From assembly GCA_021805275.1 (NCBI GenBank), contig JAJZFQ010000293.1, forward strand, positions 1-12,118: DNA of 12,118 bases, in the 5' to 3' direction. Below the pieces are notes generated by a model. That model did no database searches and was not told where the DNA came from. It saw nothing but the letters and a program-made list of their open reading frames with translations. The stretch is from Pseudomonadota bacterium (GTDB lineage: Bacteria; Pseudomonadota; Gammaproteobacteria; Steroidobacterales; Steroidobacteraceae). Both the position numbers and the translations under genes were made by a program. Positions 6,067 through 12,118 of the stretch are shown here, one piece after another. Positions within the stretch are counted from its first letter, which is position 1. Each line of letters begins with the position of its first letter.

Positions 6067-7669
6067 TTCGCTGCGGCGCCTCGCGGCTCGCACCGCCCCA
6101 CGCAGCCTCGTGCTGCGCGCGACTGCGCTCATTTTCGCACTGGCGCTGCTGCTCGGCCTAGCGTTTGCGCTCGTCTCCGCACGCATCGTCGAGCGACGCG
6201 AGAACACTCGGCTCGTGAATCAGCTTCAGCAACTGGTTTTGACGGTCGAAAACACCGCCGAGATCGCCTGCTACCTGCACGATCAAACCTTGGCGCGCGA
6301 AATCGCCACGGGCTTGATGAAGACAGACGCCGTCGGCGGAGTGCGCATCAGTGCGGGCGGCGTGCCTCTGTATCAGAGTTATCGCGGCACCGTCGCCGCG
6401 GCGCGCGGACCGCTCACCAAGATCGTACAGACCATTCACTCTCCGTTCGATGCGCACAGTACCGTCGGCACCGTCACTCTGTACCTTTCCCACGCGCATC
6501 TGCGGGCGCGGGCGTGGAGCTTCACGCGCTTCGTACTGGCCATTCTTGCCGCCGAGGTGCTGGTGATCTCTGCCGGAACGGCCCTCGTAGTTTTCGTCGT
6601 CGTCACCGACCCGATCAAGCGTCTGTCCGTTGAATTGCACCGGCCGCGCACGAGTGACAGCCCCGCACTGAAAGTGCCCAGCGGCAATGAGGCGGATGAG
6701 CTCGGCCAATTGGTCACGGACGTCAATACCCTGCTCAGCAACCTCGATTCGTTGGTATCGGCCGAGCGCACGCTGCGCATTCAGCATGAGCTATCCGATC
6801 GAAAACTGCGTCTGGTGCTCAACCAGACCGAGCTTGGACTGGTCATTATGGACACTCAAGGCAAGCTGCAATCCTGGAATCCCGCGTTCGTTCGCCTGTT
6901 GGCGCTCGAGCGCGAGCCGCACGAGGGTGACCTCTTCAGCCGCCTGCCGCCGCTTGCCCAGCGGACGCTTCAGATCGACAATATGCTGCGCTGTGCGCTG
7001 CTCGGCGCACAGGCTTACGAGGCCGATCTTGAACTGCCGCAGCAGTCCGAGGTGAGCCGACGTTGGGTCGAACTGTCCGTCAATCCACTCGGTCCTGATC
7101 AACTGCTCGGAGTCGTTCATGACATCACCGAGCGAAAGCGCTCGGTCGCCGCCGCCGAAGCGCTCGCCATGCGCGATGCCCTGACCGGGCTGCTCAACCG
7201 CCGCGGTCTCGATGAGGCGCTCGTACGGTTGTTCGCCGGCGGTGCCGAGCCTGGAACGCTGGCACTGCTGGCCATCGACCTCGACTGGTTCAAGGAGGTC
7301 AACGACACTCTGGGCCACGCCGCCGGCGATGAGGTCCTACGCCGAGTCGGGCGCGTCATCGAATCGGCGGTGCGCGCCGGAGATATCGTGGCGCGGATCG
7401 GCGGTGACGAATTCGTCACCGTACTGCTCGGCGTCGGGCACGTCCACCGCGCCGGGAAGATCGCCGACGACATCGTCGCGAGACTGGCGGCACCGCTGCG
7501 GCTGGAGAGCGGATCGTGGGCGCACATCGGGGCAAGCATTGGCGTTGCACAGGCATACGCGAGCGAAGATTCCCCGGCCGCGCTGCTGCGCCGAGCGGAC
7601 ACGGCCATGTACACCGCGAAGCAAACCGGCCGTGGCCGAGTGTGCGTCGCGCCGACGACCGCCGTCTGA
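6047..7669 (+). CDS. Membrane diguanylate cyclase with periplasmic sensor, HAMP, PAS and GGDEF domains
   Basis: The protein has 540 residues and makes c-di-GMP from two GTP at the inner membrane. Domains in order: TM1 about 24-45; a periplasmic sensor about 46-155 (CHASE8-like, with NTAEIACYLHD); TM2 about 162-187; HAMP about 187-240; PAS about 250-362, ending VVHDITERKR; and GGDEF about 370-533. The cyclase looks active: DALTGLLNRRG (377-387), the metal-binding Asp in IDLDWFKEVND (410-420), and GGDEF (452-456). RAGD (443-446) five residues ahead of GGDEF is the product-inhibition I-site. No ATG occurs before codon 91, after TM1, so the start is non-ATG. TTG 6047 overlaps the previous gene by 20 bases and has a GAGA-type ribosome site; GTG 6110 is the alternative. 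It is the last gene of the operon. Confidence 0.93.
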   Translation: MIWAPIDSLRRLAARTAPRSLVLRATALIFALALLLGLAFALVSARIVERRENTRLVNQLQQLVLTVENTAEIACYLHDQTLAREIATGLMKTDAVGGVRISAGGVPLYQSYRGTVAAARGPLTKIVQTIHSPFDAHSTVGTVTLYLSHAHLRARAWSFTRFVLAILAAEVLVISAGTALVVFVVVTDPIKRLSVELHRPRTSDSPALKVPSGNEADELGQLVTDVNTLLSNLDSLVSAERTLRIQHELSDRKLRLVLNQTELGLVIMDTQGKLQSWNPAFVRLLALEREPHEGDLFSRLPPLAQRTLQIDNMLRCALLGAQAYEADLELPQQSEVSRRWVELSVNPLGPDQLLGVVHDITERKRSVAAAEALAMRDALTGLLNRRGLDEALVRLFAGGAEPGTLALLAIDLDWFKEVNDTLGHAAGDEVLRRVGRVIESAVRAGDIVARIGGDEFVTVLLGVGHVHRAGKIADDIVARLAAPLRLESGSWAHIGASIGVAQAYASEDSPAALLRRADTAMYTAKQTGRGRVCVAPTTAV

Positions 7670-8219
7670 GCTCAACCCGGGCCGCGCCGCACGGCGATGC
7701 GTCCGCTCCAGCTGATCCGACCCCGCACGGTGATCGCCCGATTCACCGGCGCACACCCGATGCGGGTCGTGTTCGACCGACACCTACACCGCAACCACCC
7801 TCACACGCGCTGCGCGCACACGCTGACCGAGAGAACCCCCGCCGGCGGCTTCTGCGGCGTATCCAAGCCGGCTGGCACCGGCGGGCGCACCGGCGCCCCT
7901 AGTCTCGCGGTCTCGCCTCGGGCCACGCTCGCGCCGTGGCGCACCCTCATCCGGGTGCGACCCCAGTGCAGCTCACCGCGAGCAGATCGTGCAGAGGACC
8001 GTTCGATCCGAACCAGTGGGTCACAGTGGCCGTCTTCCCTCGATCGCCGTCCTCATTGCACGGCGCGTACGCGAGCCACTACCGGTGTGGTGAGTGCTCC
8101 AACCACGACCACGCACCGGTTGCTGCCGGCAGCATCAGCCCTGTTGCGCTTAGCGAAGAGCGGTGGGCTGCGGAACGTGCCACAGTACGGACATCCGTGA
8201 AACCGAGCACCGTGCCGCC
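7670..8219. other. Gene-free stretch between diguanylate cyclase and phosphate acyltransferase genes
   Basis: I see no convincing gene in these 550 bases. Open frames exist on both strands (for example plus 7697-8200), but their translations are rich in Arg, Thr, Pro and His and match nothing I recognise. The stretch holds three copies of CACCGGCG (near 7754, 7876 and 7886) and one good hairpin, CGCACCC-TCATCC-GGGTGCG (7940-7959). It may be degraded former coding DNA, like the merA relic downstream. Some relatives of the next gene carry an extra N-terminal MaoC-like domain; I looked for traces of one here and found none. Confidence 0.5.
7940..7959. repeat. Perfect 7-bp inverted repeat (hairpin)
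   Basis: CGCACCC and GGGTGCG flank a six-base TCATCC loop with no mismatches. It lies 270 bases after the diguanylate cyclase stop and has no T-tract, so a terminator role is possible but unproven. Confidence 0.35.
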
Positions 8220-9167
8220 ATGAGTCGCAGACCCGCATCACGCCCCCGCTCCGCGTCATCGCCTGCCTTGAAGCGACTTACGCATCTGTGCGCGGCCGCA
8301 CGCCACTACACGCCGCTGCGCACCGCAGTGGTCCACCCAGTAGATGCCGTGTCGCTGCTCGGCGCCCTCCAAGCGCAGCGCGCAGGCCTGATCCTTCCGG
8401 TGTTCATCGGACCAGAGCGGCGCATTCGTACCGCCGCTCGCCGCGCGAACCTCGAGCTCTCGGCGCATTCGGTGATCTCCACCGAACACAGTCACGCTGC
8501 GGCCGAATGTGCCGTGCAGTTGGCGCGACGCGGTGAGGTCGATGCAATCATGAAGGGCGCACTACACACCGACGAACTCATGCATGCCGTCGTCGATCCG
8601 GTACAAGGACTGCGCACCGAGCGGCGTGTCAGTCATGTATTTGCGATCGACGCCCCACATTACCCTCGCCTGTTATTCATTACCGATGCGGCCGTCAATA
8701 TATATCCATCGCTGGAAGACAAGCGCGACATCGTACAGAACGCCATCGATCTGGCCCATGCACTCGGGGTGCGCCTACCAAAGGTTGCGATCCTCTCAGC
8801 CGTCGAACTGGTCACGCCGAAGATCAAATCGACCCTCGACGCCGCGGCGTTGTGCAAGATGGCCGACCGGGGGCAGATCAGCGGCGCGGTGCTCGACGGA
8901 CCGCTTGCCTTTGACAATGCTGTTTCACGCGCAGCGGCCGCGAGCAAGGCCATCGCTTCGGACGTTGCCGGCCGCGCGGACATCTTCGTCGTTCCGGACA
9001 TCGAGGCTGGCAACATGCTGGCGAAGCAACTCGAGTATCTGGCCGGCGCCGAACTGGCCGGCATCGTGCTCGGCGCGCGCGTTCCGATCATGTTGACGAG
9101 CCGCGCCGACGGTGCGCGGGCGCGTTTGGCTTCATGCGCGCTGGCCGTGCTGTTCGCACGGCGGTAA
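8220..9167 (+). CDS. Phosphate acetyl/butyryltransferase-family acyltransferase
   Basis: This 315-residue cytosolic enzyme belongs to the family that transfers acyl groups between CoA and phosphate (Pta/Ptb). It covers the whole catalytic domain. Conserved stretches include VVHPVDAVSLLGAL, EVDAIMKGALHTDELM, then RRVSHVF, LFITDAAVNIYPSLEDKRDIVQ, then PKVAILSAVE, ALCKMADRGQISGAVLDGPLAFDNAVS, and GNMLAKQLEYL, and it ends LTSRAD...RLASCALAVLFA. This matches the C-terminal half of the 'bifunctional enoyl-CoA hydratase/phosphate acetyltransferase' proteins; the N-terminal MaoC-like domain found in the bifunctional form is absent. I chose the ATG at 8220; about 35 residues precede the conserved core and no Shine-Dalgarno is evident. 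Acetate kinase and enoyl reductase genes usually follow this gene in other proteobacteria; here a merA relic follows instead. The acyl substrate (acetyl, propionyl or butyryl) cannot be told from sequence. Confidence 0.9.
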   Translation: MSRRPASRPRSASSPALKRLTHLCAAARHYTPLRTAVVHPVDAVSLLGALQAQRAGLILPVFIGPERRIRTAARRANLELSAHSVISTEHSHAAAECAVQLARRGEVDAIMKGALHTDELMHAVVDPVQGLRTERRVSHVFAIDAPHYPRLLFITDAAVNIYPSLEDKRDIVQNAIDLAHALGVRLPKVAILSAVELVTPKIKSTLDAAALCKMADRGQISGAVLDGPLAFDNAVSRAAAASKAIASDVAGRADIFVVPDIEAGNMLAKQLEYLAGAELAGIVLGARVPIMLTSRADGARARLASCALAVLFARR

Positions 9168-9394
9168 CGACTTTCAGAGGATCGTCTCGCCGTGGCAGAG
9201 ACGTGGCGCGGGCCGAACCGCAGCACCGTCGGATGACTGAGCGGTCCTGAAGCGAACCGATATGCATTCGGCTCGCGTCGAAGTGACCGCGCGGCTGCGC
9301 GCCGAGCTCGCGGCCCGCTTCGGTGTATCGATGTGGCTTCTTGCCACCACGCCCGCGCGGCACCGAGCCCACCCAACCTGCCCACCATCGGCGC

Positions 9395-10533
<1,139 letters not shown>

Positions 10534-10551
10534 TCGGCTTCGGATGCCCTC

Positions 10552-10569
10552 GTAGGGGCGATTCTGCCC
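10552..10569 (+). repeat. Possible REP-like element (GTAG head plus short palindrome)
   Basis: GTAG followed by GGGC-GATTCT-GCCC resembles the GTAG-headed repetitive extragenic palindromes common in gammaproteobacteria. It sits just after the merA relic, between genes. Only one copy is seen in the window, so it could be chance. Confidence 0.2.
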
Positions 10570-10928
10570 ACGCTTCGTGAGTCGTGCTCGGCACCGCCGC
10601 GACATCCAACACCATGGCGCCCGAGACATGGACGTCTGGCGCACTGCACGCCCTACCGCGCAGTCCTCCGTTGAGCCGAATCGGACCACGCGGCAGTTGC
10701 GTTATGATTCCCTCGCGTACCACCTCGACATCAGCGTCACCTTCGTCTCATTTTGGAGACATACCACACACCCACCTTGAGTCGCTAGAATGCCCGGAGT
10801 CGCCGGAATTCACACCACCGCCCATGCCCCCAAGCGTCCGAGCACGTCAAGTAGTTCATGCAGGTTCCACCGTCGCTCGCTCACCCAGTCACTCGCGACT
10901 CGTCACCAACTCATGACGCGTGATTACG

Positions 10929-10934
10929 TAAAAT
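10929..10934 (+). promoter_or_regulatory. Candidate -10 element for the lipoprotein gene
   Basis: TAAAAT is one mismatch from TATAAT and lies in the most AT-rich patch upstream of the lipoprotein gene. It would give a leader of about 155 bases that includes the palindrome at 10965-10980 and the inverted repeat at 11010-11045. The -35 position (CCAACT) is poor. Confidence 0.3.
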
Positions 10935-10964
10935 TTGTGCCACTGGTCCGCTGCAGGCGACCGT

Positions 10965-10980
10965 CGGTCGGCGCCGACCG
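10965..10980. repeat. Perfect 16-base palindrome
   Basis: CGGTCGGCGCCGACCG is self-complementary over all 16 bases. It lies in the leader region of the lipoprotein gene and could be a protein-binding site or a hairpin; no known operator is recognised. Confidence 0.4.
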
Positions 10981-11009
10981 CAGCGACCGAGGGTTCACTG
11001 AATAATGTC

Positions 11010-11045
11010 GTGCATTCCTTGGAACTGTCGCTCCAAGGAGTGCAC
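11010..11045. promoter_or_regulatory. Inverted repeat with 14-base arms in the lipoprotein leader
   Basis: GTGCATTCCTTGGA (11010-11023) pairs with TCCAAGGAGTGCAC (11032-11045), 13 of 14 positions with the single mismatch able to form G-U or A-C depending on the strand, around an 8-base loop ACTGTCGC. It ends 52 bases before the ATG at 11098. It could be a leader RNA hairpin, an attenuator without T-tract, or an operator. It is far stronger than expected by chance. Confidence 0.55.
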
Positions 11046-11097
11046 ATTGTTGAGGCAAACGGGCCGGACGCCCTCGCTTGCTGGAGAATTGATCGCC

Positions 11098-12042
11098 ATG
11101 AAATATTTTTTGCACACGTTTCTGTCTCGGCGCCGGCTGCGCACTGCGGCTCTCGCCTTGCTCACTCTCCCATTGGCCGCCTGCGGCGGGAGTAGCTCCT
11201 CGTCCGCTCCGGCCACCATGAATCTCGGCATCACTGACGGCCCGGTCGCCTCCGCGAGCGCAGTGGTCATCTCCTTCACGGGTGTCGAACTGCAGCCGAG
11301 CGGCGGGGGCAGCCCTGTGACCTTCAATTTCAACAGCCCGCAGACGATCAACCTGATCAATGAACAGAACGGCAATGAAGCGTCGCTGCTCAGCGGCGCG
11401 TCGGTTCCGGCGGGCAACTACGATTGGATTCGACTGCTGCTCAATGTCTCATCAAGTGGCACGGTGGCGAATTCGTACATCGAGATCAATGGGGCACAAT
11501 TCCCGCTCATCATCCCGAGCGGCGCCCAGACTGGTCTGAAGCTGGTTCAGGGCTTCACCATGACGGCCAATCAGGTCGCGGACTTTACCGTCGACTTCAT
11601 GCTGCAGCAGTCGATCACCGCTCCGCCGGGCCAGACGTCCGGCGGCACCCAGGATTACGTTCTCAAGCCGGCGCTTCGCCTGATCAATAATGTCCAAGCC
11701 GGAACGATCAGCGGCGCCGTGGCGCTCTCGACGCTACAGAGTAATTCGGCCTGCTTAGCGGGTTATTCGGGCAGTGGACCGTTGCCGAATGCCCAAATCG
11801 ACATCTTCTCCGGGGCGGTCACGCCATCGACCGCCATGACCCCCGTGGTCGAGCCGGAGATTGCACTGTCGTCCTCAGGCAGCTATACCTTCGACCAGCC
11901 GTTCCTGCTCGCGGGCGGTTATACGGTGGCGTTGGCGTGTTCGAGCACCTCGAGTACCGGCACGAGCACCGTGACATTCATACCGGCTGCCGGTATGAGC
12001 GCGACCGTGACCGCCAATCAGACGACGACGGTCAACTTCTGA
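11098..12042 (+). CDS. DUF4382-domain lipoprotein
   Basis: The protein has 314 residues. The N-terminus is a lipoprotein signal (basic RRRLR, hydrophobic core, lipobox LAAC with Cys29); Gly-Gly follows the cysteine, with no Asp at +2, so the outer membrane is the likely site. A serine-rich linker (31-38) leads into a DUF4382 domain (about 40-198) with the family pattern LGITDGPVASASAVVISF, then PAGNYDWIRLLLN, then IPSGAQTGLKLVQGF, then ADFTVDF, then KPALRLINN. Residues about 200-314 (AGTISGAVAL onward) look like a second beta-sandwich. The function of DUF4382 proteins is unknown. I chose the ATG at 11098 because it starts the signal peptide and GGAGAA (11083-11088) lies upstream; the open frame back to 11005 runs through the leader hairpin and has no signal peptide at its start. 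A strong terminator follows at once, so it is probably a single-gene unit. Confidence 0.9.
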   Translation: MKYFLHTFLSRRRLRTAALALLTLPLAACGGSSSSSAPATMNLGITDGPVASASAVVISFTGVELQPSGGGSPVTFNFNSPQTINLINEQNGNEASLLSGASVPAGNYDWIRLLLNVSSSGTVANSYIEINGAQFPLIIPSGAQTGLKLVQGFTMTANQVADFTVDFMLQQSITAPPGQTSGGTQDYVLKPALRLINNVQAGTISGAVALSTLQSNSACLAGYSGSGPLPNAQIDIFSGAVTPSTAMTPVVEPEIALSSSGSYTFDQPFLLAGGYTVALACSSTSSTGTSTVTFIPAAGMSATVTANQTTTVNF

Positions 12043-12104
12043 GTCGCTGATCCAGCTGCACGGCTCTGACTGCGTTCGGGCGGTCAGAGCCGTGCAGCAG
12101 CGAC
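12043..12104 (+). terminator. Strong stem-loop terminator after the lipoprotein gene
   Basis: Arms at 12055-12073 and 12080-12098 pair over 19 positions (18 Watson-Crick plus one G-U) around a GTTCGG loop. Flanking GTCGCT (12043-12048) and AGCGAC (12099-12104) extend the stem across a bulge. It begins right after the stop codon. The usual T-tract is missing in the few bases that remain (GCAACAGAAATTTC), so it may work as a bidirectional or Rho-assisted end. Confidence 0.65.
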
Positions 12105-12118
12105 GCAACAGAAATTTC

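Larger units (their letters stand above)
10534..11009. other. Gene-poor stretch after the merA relic
   Basis: No gene is convincing in these 476 bases. Short open frames exist on both strands; one on the minus strand (about 10478-10747) has an unremarkable composition and contains VVREGIITQLPRG, but I do not recognise it, it runs antisense into the merA relic, and it is closed just upstream of its possible start. The stretch becomes more AT-rich towards 10920-10935. It contains TAGAATG at 10786-10792, like the promoter motif near 1810, but without a -35 partner or a gene at a sensible distance. Confidence 0.45.

Noticed and set aside
7754..7893. CACCGGCG repeated three times as a possible CRISPR or tandem array
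   Set aside because: The repeats are only 8 bases, irregularly spaced and typical of GC-rich DNA.
7697..8200. Plus-strand open frame of 167 codons in the gene-free stretch
   Set aside because: Composition is Arg/Thr/Pro/His-rich, it matches nothing I know, and it has no ribosome site.
10786..10792. Third TAGAATG as a promoter
   Set aside because: No -35 partner and no gene within a plausible distance downstream other than the lipoprotein gene 300 bases away, which has a closer candidate.
11010..11045. Inverted repeat as the end of an insertion sequence
   Set aside because: The two arms form one tight hairpin; there is no transposase, no target duplication and no matching distant copy in the window.

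Overview
The window reads as chromosomal DNA of a GC-rich proteobacterium, most likely a gammaproteobacterium. The basis is the close match of the gpmA, phzF and modF products to gammaproteobacterial families as I remember them, plus the GC-rich codon use. I cannot place it to order or genus. All calls come from reading the sequence and recalled families; no search was run.

Layout. (1) Positions 1-1840 hold housekeeping genes: the 3' end of a phosphoglycerate mutase gene (gpmA, cut by the window edge), then three minus-strand genes. These encode an RraB-like protein with an N-terminal membrane segment, an adrenodoxin-type [2Fe-2S] ferredoxin, and a small YkoF-like thiamine-pyrimidine-binding protein. 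(2) A compact divergent promoter region (about 1777-1868) separates the last of these from a PhzF-family isomerase gene (1869-2774), which converges on a twin-ABC ATPase gene of the ModF type (2865-4349, minus strand). A long GC-rich stem-loop lies between the convergent genes. (3) Positions 4530-7669 form a tightly packed three-gene operon: a signal-peptide-bearing, porin-like outer-membrane protein, a small secreted PstS-like phosphate-binding-fold protein, and a membrane diguanylate cyclase (periplasmic sensor, HAMP, PAS, GGDEF with I-site). The arrangement suggests an envelope sensing unit that feeds c-di-GMP signalling. The porin-like protein appears to lack an internal block of its beta-barrel.

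(4) From 7670 to about 11000 gene density drops. There is a gene-free stretch (7670-8219), an intact phosphate acyltransferase gene (8220-9167) with no acetate kinase beside it, and a mercuric reductase (merA) relic at 9395-10533. The relic keeps the heavy-metal domain, the start of the FAD domain and the C-terminal half with its CC pair, but it is broken by frameshifts and two deletions and has lost the first redox cysteine. Another gene-poor stretch (10534-11009) follows. (5) The window ends with a DUF4382 lipoprotein gene (11098-12042), preceded by a 14-bp-arm inverted repeat in its leader and followed by a strong 19-bp hairpin terminator.

The most notable items are the merA relic, the porin/phosphate-binding-like/diguanylate cyclase unit with its probable porin deletion, the Glu-to-Asp change at the PhzF catalytic site, and the mirror-image TAGAATGG promoter pair that may give a leaderless YkoF-like mRNA. 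I found no CRISPR array, tRNA, rRNA or intact mobile element.
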